The translations under genes were made by a program, and so were the position numbers. Shown piece after piece: positions 6,993-13,788 of a stretch of 20,859 nucleotides of DNA. The notes beneath the pieces were generated by a model. It was not told the origin of the DNA. It searched no databases and saw only the letters and a list, made by a program, of their open reading frames with translations. Source of the stretch: a virus; IMG/VR virus record IMGVR_UViG_3300046804_001922, positions 1 to 20,859 of that record. One strand, given 5' to 3'. Numbering within the stretch: position 1 is the first letter of the stretch; each line of letters opens with the position of its first letter.

Positions 6993-7619
6993 TTAAGGAG
7001 CTGTGTACACTCTTGCCTTTAAAGCAGTATCTGCTGTTGTTGTCCCGGATAGATACGCAGTTTGGTCAAAATCATCATTGCTGGATGCACCAATACTTGA
7101 GAAGTATGTATCAATAAAATTAAGAGTTTCATACAAAGCATCTTCAATTTGTTGTGAAGTAAGTGTCTCATGTGGCTGACAATATAATCTTCTTCTTTTA
7201 GCAACTGCTTTTCTATCAATTGATCCAGTTAGAGAGTTATATTCATCAATATAATGTTGAATAACAGAGTTCATATCCTGATTTTTAACTAGAAAGAGTC
7301 TAGAACCAGATGGAAGATTATCCTTAAATGCCGAGATAAGACGACTTGTTGGTGTAAGACTATTATTAATAATTCTTAAACCATAATTAACTTCATCCTT
7401 TCCTGTGCAATCAAATAGAGTATTTGTTAAAGTTGATAATTGTCCTGCTTCAATAGCTGGGACATATACTTTACCACTTATAACATTTATATTCTGTAAA
7501 GCAAACGAATAGAGTCCATCTGACTGGTCTTCAACAATATCGGCAACAGTCGGGTGTTCAAGAATACCGTCTAATTCTTGAAATAATGGGTCGAATGTCA
7601 CAAAAGCATTAATTCTCAT
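6993..7619 (-). CDS. Unknown 208-residue protein within the decoration cassette
   Basis: I do not recognise this protein. It is 208 residues, soluble and Asp/Ser/Thr-rich, with no Cys motif, P-loop or membrane segment. Two extended stretches (VISGKVYVPAIEAGQLSTL and GSRLFLVKNQD) and a helical part around 120-185 are the visible features; the tail (DQTAYLSGTTTADTALKARV) is low-complexity. It looks more like a structural or scaffold-type protein than an enzyme. It begins with GGAG nine bases before the ATG and overlaps the upstream sulfotransferase-like gene by 11 bases. It separates the two sulfotransferase-like genes. A possible late octamer lies about 60 bases upstream, inside that gene. Confidence 0.6.
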   Translation of the reverse strand: MRINAFVTFDPLFQELDGILEHPTVADIVEDQSDGLYSFALQNINVISGKVYVPAIEAGQLSTLTNTLFDCTGKDEVNYGLRIINNSLTPTSRLISAFKDNLPSGSRLFLVKNQDMNSVIQHYIDEYNSLTGSIDRKAVAKRRRLYCQPHETLTSQQIEDALYETLNFIDTYFSSIGASSNDDFDQTAYLSGTTTADTALKARVYTAP

Positions 7620-8475
7620 CTGATCTTTCTCCGGATTCTATTATACCCTGTATGGTATTATACCAGTCTTTTCCATAACTATTTATAAGCATTTCATCGA
7701 CACCTAAAGACTGATGTCTTAATCTTATTTTGCTATTTATTATATCCAGACTCTCATTCAAATTATCATTAATATTAAGGTCAGGATTATATGCCCCAAC
7801 AACAGTTCCTATTGTATAATTCCCTCGGCTATATGCCAAATCATCTTCTGTTTCTTTTAATTCATTATAAAATGATAAGTCATTACCAAGTCCGAGATAA
7901 TTAATCAATGTATGAAAATCTTTAGTATTAAAAGATATCTTGTTTCTTTTCATAAAATCAAGCATTAATCTATTTTCAACACAGATTCTTTCATATAACC
8001 TCTCATTAGTTTCATACCAGGAATAATTTGGAAACTTGATATTCCATCCACCTACAAGATGCCACCATTTAAATGCTTCTTCATTTCCATTATACACAAA
8101 TATAAATTTGGCTTTAGGAAAATTATCTTTTAGCCAATCTAAATTATAAGAAAACCAATGTGATTTAATAATCTTAATTCCAGAATCAAAATCATCAAAC
8201 GCTGTAGAAACTTCTTGTATAAATGATTCTTTTGTTAACTTTTTTAAAAGATGAAAGTCCTCACCTATACCATTTCCTGGACCGAAGTAAGCAGACGAAT
8301 GCATACCAACCTTTTTTGTTTTACCATTTGGAAAGGTTGCTTCAGTACTATAAGTAGGAAACTTTTCTTTATCGCTTGAATTAATATCTTGATGATGTGA
8401 TAGAATACTTAATACTCTACTCCATTTACTACCAGGTGCACCTGTAGCAAATATTAAATCACTTCCATCTGTCAT
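7609..8475 (-). CDS. Sulfotransferase-like protein, divergent paralogue
   Basis: 288 residues from the ATG at 8475. This start forms an ATGA overlap with the preceding stop and aligns MTDGSDLIFATGAPGSKWSR with MRDDQLIFFIGAPGSSWSR of the paralogue at 6264-6968. Upstream alternatives are ATG at 8484 and TTG at 8490. The PAPS 5'-binding loop GAPGSKWSR is intact, as are KSH and the shared WWHxxGG. The expected 3'-phosphate strand reads AKFIFVYNGNEEAFKWWH, with Asn in place of both Arg and Pro of the RDP motif. The 70-residue C-terminal extension is absent from the shorter paralogue. The protein is either a sulfotransferase with altered cofactor contacts or a catalytically reduced partner of its paralogue. 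Confidence 0.62.
   Translation of the reverse strand: MTDGSDLIFATGAPGSKWSRVLSILSHHQDINSSDKEKFPTYSTEATFPNGKTKKVGMHSSAYFGPGNGIGEDFHLLKKLTKESFIQEVSTAFDDFDSGIKIIKSHWFSYNLDWLKDNFPKAKFIFVYNGNEEAFKWWHLVGGWNIKFPNYSWYETNERLYERICVENRLMLDFMKRNKISFNTKDFHTLINYLGLGNDLSFYNELKETEDDLAYSRGNYTIGTVVGAYNPDLNINDNLNESLDIINSKIRLRHQSLGVDEMLINSYGKDWYNTIQGIIESGERSDEN
7680..7687 (-). promoter_or_regulatory. Possible internal late promoter octamer on the minus strand
   Basis: The plus strand reads TATTTATA, giving TATAAATA on the minus strand inside the 3' end of the long sulfotransferase-like gene, about 60 bases before the start of the unknown 208-residue gene. It could provide late expression of the distal half of the cassette. 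A chance match is possible in AT-rich DNA. Confidence 0.25.
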
Positions 8476-9071
8476 TTCTGCCATATCCAAAAAAGCCTCA
8501 TATTAGTTCTGTGGTTCATACCTGTCTTTTCAGAAACTCTATCAATCCATTCATAATCAATTGACCCATCTCTTTTTAATCTATGAATAATATTTGGTTT
8601 AACTATTAATTTTAAGTTTAATGTGTCTGTCCAATATTGAACAAGCATTTCATTCCATCCATAATACATATCATCAGCATGTTCGTTCATATTTCCTCTA
8701 AAAACTGCTATACCATTTTTCTTTAAAACTCTTATCATTTCTTTTAATTGATGTTCTATAGTAATATCATCTCCAAAGTTAATACTACCATAACATAAAC
8801 AAGCATCAACAGTTTCATCATTATAAGGTAAGTGAGATATATCAGCTTTTATATCTGCTCTTCTGTTTGTTATATCAATACCTACTAAATTTTTAATATG
8901 ATCTTTATATTGGTTATCACCACATCCAAGATCTAATACTAGAGAAGGATTTAAATTATTAATTCTTTCTATAGTTTCTGTTCCACATCTCTCAAACTTA
9001 TTAATATCATGTGGTTTTCTTCTTAAATTTTTATCAAAAGCTCTTATTATATTTGAATTATTTTCTGACAT
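8472..9071 (-). CDS. Class I SAM-dependent methyltransferase
   Basis: 199 residues. Motif I is LVLDLGCGDNQY (44-55), the glycine loop that binds S-adenosylmethionine, followed by the acidic strand end VGID (motif II), a DISHLPY segment (motif III-like), and a DACLCYGSINFGDD motif IV region. The protein shares LDxGCGDN-x-YKD-x-IKNL and GS-x-NFG-x-D with the larger methyltransferase at 9840-10550, so the two are paralogues. The substrate is not evident; small-molecule, sugar or lipid O-/N-methylation are all possible. The start overlaps the 2OG oxygenase gene by 25 bases; the stop overlaps the sulfotransferase-like start (ATGA). Its co-translation with sugar and sulfate enzymes suggests a role in capping a glycan. 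Confidence 0.78.
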   Translation of the reverse strand: MSENNSNIIRAFDKNLRRKPHDINKFERCGTETIERINNLNPSLVLDLGCGDNQYKDHIKNLVGIDITNRRADIKADISHLPYNDETVDACLCYGSINFGDDITIEHQLKEMIRVLKKNGIAVFRGNMNEHADDMYYGWNEMLVQYWTDTLNLKLIVKPNIIHRLKRDGSIDYEWIDRVSEKTGMNHRTNMRLFWIWQK

Positions 9072-9850
9072 GTTCTAAGAAATTCCCAACTTTCAGCAGT
9101 CATAGTACCTGTTATATTAAGTGTCGGTCTTGGTTCATGACCAAAGTTACATGTTCCATGGGGAATATCTCTCCATGGCCATGTCATGCAATCACCACGT
9201 TTCCATGTTAAAAATTCATTTCCTTGTTTCCAAACTTGACCTTGTTTTTGATCATCTAAAAATATAATCACACGCATAAGTTTTCTTTGATCATGATCAC
9301 ATTCGGCAAACTGATTATAATCATCTCTTAGATTTCTAAGCAAACCACCAAAATTATCTAGATGCCAATAAAACATTTGACCTGGAAGTTGAACATCAAA
9401 CTTAACATTAGGCCCACCCTTTTTACCACCCGGGTGTTTGAATTTAAACATATCAACAATTTTCTGAATTTTTTCAGGCAATTCAAAGTGTCTTGTTCTA
9501 TTTAAAATAACATATTGATTTTCACCACCATCAACATTATAACCCCATTTTTTGAAGTCATTATATTCCATATTGTTATTATTATCTTTGCGTGGATCTG
9601 CTCTATAATCAAACGTCGCCGGTTCTGTTTGATTAATTAGTTGTTTTACTTCTTCGTCCCAATCACCCTCAAATCTACAAATTGGAATATGTGTTGGTGG
9701 AATACAATTTGTATCATCTATATTATCATCAAAATGATATAGAGATGTGGCTTTACAAAATTCAAACAATCCATTATAATCTTTATATGAAACAGGTGGT
9801 TTAGTTTTTAAATTCTTCCACTGTTCATATGGACTTTTATCAAACTTCAT
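9047..9850 (-). CDS. 2-oxoglutarate/Fe(II)-dependent oxygenase
   Basis: 267 residues from the ATG at 9850, chosen because GAGGA lies six bases before it; the frame is open to another ATG at 9868 (six residues longer). Metal-binding H-x-D is YWHLDNFGG (H163, D165 from the chosen start), the distal His is in WRDIPHGTCNFGHEPRPT (H231), and the 2-oxoglutarate-binding Arg is R241. Between them, RVIIFLDDQKQGQVW and EFLTWKRGDCMTWPW have the double-stranded beta-helix pattern. All ligands are intact, unlike the second oxygenase-like protein at 2617-3291. It lies between two related methyltransferases and overlaps both. Likely hydroxylates a peptide, sugar or small molecule in the cassette's pathway. 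Confidence 0.8.
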   Translation of the reverse strand: MKFDKSPYEQWKNLKTKPPVSYKDYNGLFEFCKATSLYHFDDNIDDTNCIPPTHIPICRFEGDWDEEVKQLINQTEPATFDYRADPRKDNNNNMEYNDFKKWGYNVDGGENQYVILNRTRHFELPEKIQKIVDMFKFKHPGGKKGGPNVKFDVQLPGQMFYWHLDNFGGLLRNLRDDYNQFAECDHDQRKLMRVIIFLDDQKQGQVWKQGNEFLTWKRGDCMTWPWRDIPHGTCNFGHEPRPTLNITGTMTAESWEFLRTCQKIIQI

Positions 9851-10550
9851 ATGAGTTCCTCTGCACAATTAAGAAATATCTTTCATCGCCTTGTTGATTT
9901 TCTTCTATAGCAAATCTGATTAACTTAAGATCATATATCTTAAAAAGTTCAAATATAAGTTCCTGTGTCCATGGAAACCAATCGATAAACATAAAGCTTG
10001 TCTTATCCTTCGGAATAGGTTTATGATCAATACCAGGATTAAATCTAAAATAGATATAACCTCCAGGCTTTGTCATGTCGACAATCTTCTCAAACATAGC
10101 TCTGATATGTTTTTCATCAGTTCCAAAATTGAGACTTCCGAGAGCTAAAACTTGATCATATGATTTCTTAGGTTGAAACTCTTCTAGTGTCTTCTTAATA
10201 TCTGCTGCTGGATGATAAGGATCTAAACCTTTTAAGTTCTTAATCTTATCTTTATAGTAATTATCACCACATCCTACATCGAGAACTGACTTAGGATTCT
10301 TTGAGTTTGCAAACTTAATTAAATATTTTCCAGATTCTGGATAGGAATGTTTAGATTTCCAAACACCAGAGAAGTACTTGGAAAGGTACAACTCATGCAT
10401 TTTTTCACAGAAATCAGCTAAATTTTCATACTTAGTAATATCAACCTCAAACATAAAATTATCATTGATCCATTCCTGGGTCAGATATTTCTTAAAGTTT
10501 TTATTGGTGATCTTTGGGAAATTAGTTTTGATATAATTAAAGATTTTCAT
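9840..10550 (-). CDS. Class I SAM-dependent methyltransferase, first gene of the leftward cassette
   Basis: 236 residues. Motif I is SVLDVGCGDNYYKD (88-101) and motif II ends GLDPYHPAADIK. A motif IV-like LALGSLNFGTD is followed by KPGGYIYFRFNPG (motif VI). The first 80 residues are an extra helical N-terminus absent from the smaller paralogue at 8472-9071. A TGGAG ribosome site lies five bases before the ATG. The minus-strand late octamer sits 34 bases upstream, so this is likely the first gene transcribed of the cassette. Substrate unknown. The stop overlaps the oxygenase start by 11 bases, which fits coupled translation. Confidence 0.8.
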   Translation of the reverse strand: MKIFNYIKTNFPKITNKNFKKYLTQEWINDNFMFEVDITKYENLADFCEKMHELYLSKYFSGVWKSKHSYPESGKYLIKFANSKNPKSVLDVGCGDNYYKDKIKNLKGLDPYHPAADIKKTLEEFQPKKSYDQVLALGSLNFGTDEKHIRAMFEKIVDMTKPGGYIYFRFNPGIDHKPIPKDKTSFMFIDWFPWTQELIFELFKIYDLKLIRFAIEENQQGDERYFLIVQRNSYEV

Positions 10551-10583
10551 GTTTTCTCCATGATGTAGGGGGTCACTTTATCT

Positions 10584-10591
10584 TATTTATA
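10584..10591 (-). promoter_or_regulatory. Late promoter -10 octamer for the leftward cassette
   Basis: The minus strand reads TATAAATA, an exact T4 late octamer, 34 bases before the ATG of the first methyltransferase. It is the left arm of the perfect palindrome TATTTATAAATA at 10584-10595 and shares four bases with the rightward octamer. Position in a divergent intergenic gap raises confidence above a random hit. Confidence 0.6.
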
Positions 10592-10595
10592 AATA
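10588..10595 (+). promoter_or_regulatory. Late promoter -10 octamer for the gp13-gp17 operon
   Basis: Exact T4-type late octamer TATAAATA, 23 bases before the gp13 ATG, with GGAG six bases before that ATG. T4 late promoters are recognised through the phage sigma factor gp55 and need no -35 element; no -35-like element was sought here. It overlaps the minus-strand octamer within a 12-base palindrome. Confidence 0.7.
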
Positions 10596-10618
10596 CTTAA
10601 AAGCATTCGGAGTTTAAA

Positions 10619-11359
10619 ATGGCAGTACCATCATCAAGATCAGAATTTAAAGAATATTGCCTTCGTACGCTTGGTAAACCGGTTTTAGAGATAAATGTCG
10701 ATGATGACCAAGCTGAAGACCGTATAGATCAGGCATTAAAATATTATTGGGACTATCATTTTGATGGTGCTGAAAAGGTATATTATAAGCATCAAGTAAC
10801 GGCTCAAGATAAGCTAAACAAATATATTACTCTTCCAGAAAATATTATTGGGGCTGTCAATATATTTGATATTGGTGATGCTTTAAACACTAATAACATG
10901 TTTAATATTAGATATCAGATTGCACTTAATGATCTTTATACATTAACATCCGTATCTATGGTGCCATATTATATGGCTCTTCAACATATACAGATGTTAG
11001 AATATTTATTAGTTGGAAGACAACCTATTAGATATAATAGACATACAGATAAACTATATGTTGATATGGATTGGAATAAACTTGAAGACAACCATTATTT
11101 AATTGTTGAAGCATATCAAGTAGTAGATCCAGATACTTACACAGATGTTTGGGGCGATCGTTGGTTAGCACAATATGCTACTGCTCTTATTAAGAGACAG
11201 TGGGGAACAAACATGAAAAAGTTTGAAGGAATGACTTTGCCAGGCGGTATTAAATTTAACGGTCAAAAAATATATGATGAAGCAGATGAAGAGATTAAAG
11301 AATTAGAAAAAGAAATGATCAGCAGCTATAGTCTGCCAGTAACAGATATGATTGGTTAA
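10619..11359 (+). CDS. 13: Neck protein gp13
   Basis: 246 residues. The N-terminus (SEFKEYCLRTLGKPVLEINV, then DDDQAEDRIDQALKYYWDYH) and the HFDGAEKVYYKH segment are characteristic of T4-like gp13, one of the two neck proteins that join the filled head to the tail and close the portal after packaging. T4 gp13 is 309 residues; the marine T4-like forms I recall are shorter. Late virion gene, first of the rightward operon, with a GGAG ribosome site. It is followed three bases later by the nuclease gene, rather than directly by gp14 as in T4. Assignment rests on remembered family sequence plus the following T4-order genes. Confidence 0.85.
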   Translation: MAVPSSRSEFKEYCLRTLGKPVLEINVDDDQAEDRIDQALKYYWDYHFDGAEKVYYKHQVTAQDKLNKYITLPENIIGAVNIFDIGDALNTNNMFNIRYQIALNDLYTLTSVSMVPYYMALQHIQMLEYLLVGRQPIRYNRHTDKLYVDMDWNKLEDNHYLIVEAYQVVDPDTYTDVWGDRWLAQYATALIKRQWGTNMKKFEGMTLPGGIKFNGQKIYDEADEEIKELEKEMISSYSLPVTDMIG

Positions 11360-11362
11360 TCC

Positions 11363-11788
11363 ATGTATGAATATTCATGTAAAGTTAATAAAATTTTAGA
11401 TGGCGATACTGTAGATATTGATCTAGATTTAGGATTTAATATAGTTCTGGCTAATCAGAGAGTTAGAATGGCAGGAATCGATACACCCGAATCTAGAACT
11501 GCAAATGCTGAAGAAAAACAAAGAGGTCTTTTATCAAAAAAGAAATTAACAGAAAAACTTGGTTCAGCAAAGTGGTGTAAAATTAGAACTTTTAAATCTG
11601 ATAATAATGATGATAAATTTGGCAGAATTTTAGGTGAATTTATTCTTGATGATGGAACAAATGTAAATCAATGGTTGATAGAAAACAATTATGCTGTATC
11701 TTATCAAGGTGAAAATAAAGATTTAGTTCAAGAATTGCATCAAAAAAATAAAGCAATATTAATCACTAGAGGTGAGTTAAAAGGTTAA
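11363..11788 (+). CDS. Thermonuclease (SNase-like) family protein between gp13 and gp14
   Basis: 141 residues. The N-terminus (KVNKILDGDTVDIDLDLGF) and RVRMAGIDTPESR form the OB-fold nuclease signature. Catalytic residues of staphylococcal nuclease are preserved: the D of DGDT (D15), R35, D40, E43 and R88 in FGRILGEF, with R35, D40 and E43 even at the same numbering. No signal peptide, so it should act in the cell or in the particle. It is inserted between the two neck genes, three bases after gp13 and two before gp14, so it shares late expression. Similar nucleases sit here in marine T4-like phages as I recall. Likely role: DNA trimming or breakdown late in infection; not proven. Confidence 0.8.
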   Translation: MYEYSCKVNKILDGDTVDIDLDLGFNIVLANQRVRMAGIDTPESRTANAEEKQRGLLSKKKLTEKLGSAKWCKIRTFKSDNNDDKFGRILGEFILDDGTNVNQWLIENNYAVSYQGENKDLVQELHQKNKAILITRGELKG

Positions 11789-11790
11789 TA

Positions 11791-12516
11791 ATGGCTACAA
11801 ACTTTTATTTTAATAACTTTCAAAATAGTCAAGAACAACTTCTCATTGAAAATCTTATCATTGAGTCCATAAAGATCTATGGGCAAGACATGTATTATGT
11901 TCCAAGAGTTATTAAGAATAAAGATGAAATCTATGGTGCTGATGACATTTCAGAATATAATAGAGCATATCCAGTAGAGTTATATATTAAATCTGTTGAT
12001 GGTTTTACAGGTGATGGAAACTTTATGTCTAAATTTGGTTTAGAAATTAGAGATCAAGTTGTGTTTTCAATTGCACAAAGAGTATTTTATGAAGAAGTTG
12101 GAATGGATAGTGCGTTGATCAGACCTAATGAAGGTGATTTAATATACTTCCCACTTAATAATAAAGTATTTAAAATAATGTTTGTCAATAAGTTTGAGAT
12201 GTTCTACCAACTTGGAGCATTACAAACATGGGAACTTACATGTGAATTATTTGAATACTCAAGTGAGAAGTTCAACACAGGAATTGCAGAAATTGATTCT
12301 ATACAAAAAAACTTTTCATTAAATGTTTATGATTGGGCACTATTAAATGAATTAAATGAAATGATAACTGATGAAAATGGTGATGTAATAGTTATGGAAA
12401 ACTTTACAATTGAAGAGATAGATGATTTAGCAGATAATAGTTTTATACAGAACGAGATCGACGAGTTCTTAGACTTTACTGAAAAAGATCCATTCTCTGA
12501 AACAGGGCAATATTAA
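11791..12516 (+). CDS. 14: Neck protein gp14
   Basis: 241 residues (T4 gp14 is 256). The N-terminus NFYFNNFQNSQEQLLIENLI followed by YGQDMYYVPR, and the later GLEIRDQVVFSIAQRVFYEE and LIYFPLNNKVFKI, are typical for the gp14 neck protein family. It builds the head completion/neck with gp13 and makes the surface to which the tail docks. The acidic C-terminal end (EEIDDLADNS ...) is low in hydrophobics. The stop overlaps the gp15 ATG by one base (TAATG), which suggests coupled translation. Gene order gp14-gp15-gp16-gp17 matches T4 and supports the call. Confidence 0.85.
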   Translation: MATNFYFNNFQNSQEQLLIENLIIESIKIYGQDMYYVPRVIKNKDEIYGADDISEYNRAYPVELYIKSVDGFTGDGNFMSKFGLEIRDQVVFSIAQRVFYEEVGMDSALIRPNEGDLIYFPLNNKVFKIMFVNKFEMFYQLGALQTWELTCELFEYSSEKFNTGIAEIDSIQKNFSLNVYDWALLNELNEMITDENGDVIVMENFTIEEIDDLADNSFIQNEIDEFLDFTEKDPFSETGQY

Positions 12517-13358
12517 TGTTTGGACATACATTTTATTTTAGTACAATAAGAAAATACGTTACTTTATTTGGAACATTATTTAATGATATTCATATCACTA
12601 GAACAGATGCAAATAATACTACTGTAGCGCTACTGAAAGTTCCTTTAGCCTATGCACCAAAAGAAAAAGTTTTAGCTAGAGTAGATGCTGATCCAAATAT
12701 TGATAGACAAGCTGCTATTATTCTTCCTAGAATGTCATTTGAAATGGTGGATATGAAGTATGATACAGCTAGAAAACTTAATACTATTGGAAGAAGAGTT
12801 GTAAAAGATGCAGACTCTACTAGTAGATTAAAGTATCAATATAATCCAGTACCTTATAATATATCATTTAGACTTTACATTTATGTAAAGAATGCAGAAG
12901 ATGGGACAAAAATAATAGAACAAATACTTCCTTTCTTTACACCTGATTGGACAACAACAGTTCAACTTATTCCAGAAATGGGAATTAATATGGATATACC
13001 TGTTGTATTAGAATCTGTAAATATAGAAGACACATATGAAGGCGATTTTGATCAAAGAAGAGCTCTTATTTGGACTCTCGATTTTACACTAAAGGGTTAT
13101 ATATATGGGCCGGTTAAGAAATCAGGTATTATTAAATTTGCAAATACTAACTTCTATATTCCAACAAACATAGAAGATGGTCAATTACAGAATGCAGTTG
13201 GTGTTACAAATACATCAGAAAGAGTAACTATTAGACCTGGTTTAACGGCAAATGGAACACCTACTTCAAACGTAGCTGAATCTGTTGCCCTATCAGTTAT
13301 TGAAGCAGATGATGATTTTGGATATTGTGTATCCATAGATACCATTATAACAGAGTGA
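12516..13358 (+). CDS. 15: Tail completion / sheath stabiliser protein gp15
   Basis: 280 residues (T4 gp15 is 272). The N-terminus GHTFYFSTIRKYVTLFGTLF and the IILPRMSFEMVDMKYD and KYQYNPVPYNISFRLYIYVK segments match the T4-like gp15 family. The protein forms a hexameric ring at the top of the tail tube and sheath and is needed for joining tail to head. Position between gp14 and gp16 agrees with T4 order. It ends seven bases before gp16, whose ribosome site (GAGAG) lies in that gap. Nothing appears truncated. Confidence 0.85.
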   Translation: MFGHTFYFSTIRKYVTLFGTLFNDIHITRTDANNTTVALLKVPLAYAPKEKVLARVDADPNIDRQAAIILPRMSFEMVDMKYDTARKLNTIGRRVVKDADSTSRLKYQYNPVPYNISFRLYIYVKNAEDGTKIIEQILPFFTPDWTTTVQLIPEMGINMDIPVVLESVNIEDTYEGDFDQRRALIWTLDFTLKGYIYGPVKKSGIIKFANTNFYIPTNIEDGQLQNAVGVTNTSERVTIRPGLTANGTPTSNVAESVALSVIEADDDFGYCVSIDTIITE

Positions 13359-13365
13359 GAGTAAA

Positions 13366-13788
13366 ATGTACACAGGAAATAATGACCCAATTGCAAATGC
13401 TTTAGGCATAACACCTATAACTCCAGCAGAAAATAATAGTGTTATTAAAAGATTAGAAAAAGAAGCCAATGATGACACTGCCAAAGAAGATTTTACTATT
13501 GCTAGATCAAACATTCATAATATAATTGATACTGGTTCCGAGGCTCTTGATAAGCTTATGCAGATTGCAGACCAATCTCAACAGGCCAGAGCCTATGAAG
13601 TTGTTGCAATACTAATGAAAAACTTATTAGATGCTAACAAAGATCTTCTTGCTATACAAAAAAGTATTAGAGAGATCAAGGATATTGAGAAGCCAACTAA
13701 CAACACCACAGTCAATCATAATAATCTATTTGTTGGCTCGACTGCGGAACTCCAAAAAGTAATTCAAGATATGAGGAAAAATGACTGA
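13366..13788 (+). CDS. 16: Small terminase subunit gp16
   Basis: 140 residues (T4 gp16 is 164). Helical throughout: a central part (SNIHNIIDTGSEALDKLMQI, then SQQARAYEVVAILMKNLLDA) has the heptad pattern of the ring-forming coiled-coil domain, and the C-terminus is basic/acidic mixed. It binds viral DNA and stimulates the ATPase of gp17 during headful packaging. Its last codons overlap the start of gp17 by eight bases, with GAGG a few bases upstream serving gp17. Family assignment comes from the helical pattern, size and position directly before the clear large subunit. Confidence 0.8.
   Translation: MYTGNNDPIANALGITPITPAENNSVIKRLEKEANDDTAKEDFTIARSNIHNIIDTGSEALDKLMQIADQSQQARAYEVVAILMKNLLDANKDLLAIQKSIREIKDIEKPTNNTTVNHNNLFVGSTAELQKVIQDMRKND

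Noticed and set aside
5317-10550. A ribosomally made peptide (RiPP) cluster with a short precursor gene for the radical SAM enzyme
   Set aside because: I found no short precursor-like open frame with a ribosome site among the tightly packed genes, and the glycosyl- and sulfotransferase-like neighbours fit glycan decoration at least as well.
13181-13514. Minus-strand open frames opposite gp15/gp16
   Set aside because: They are antisense shadows of well-supported T4-type genes and lack ribosome sites and family resemblance.
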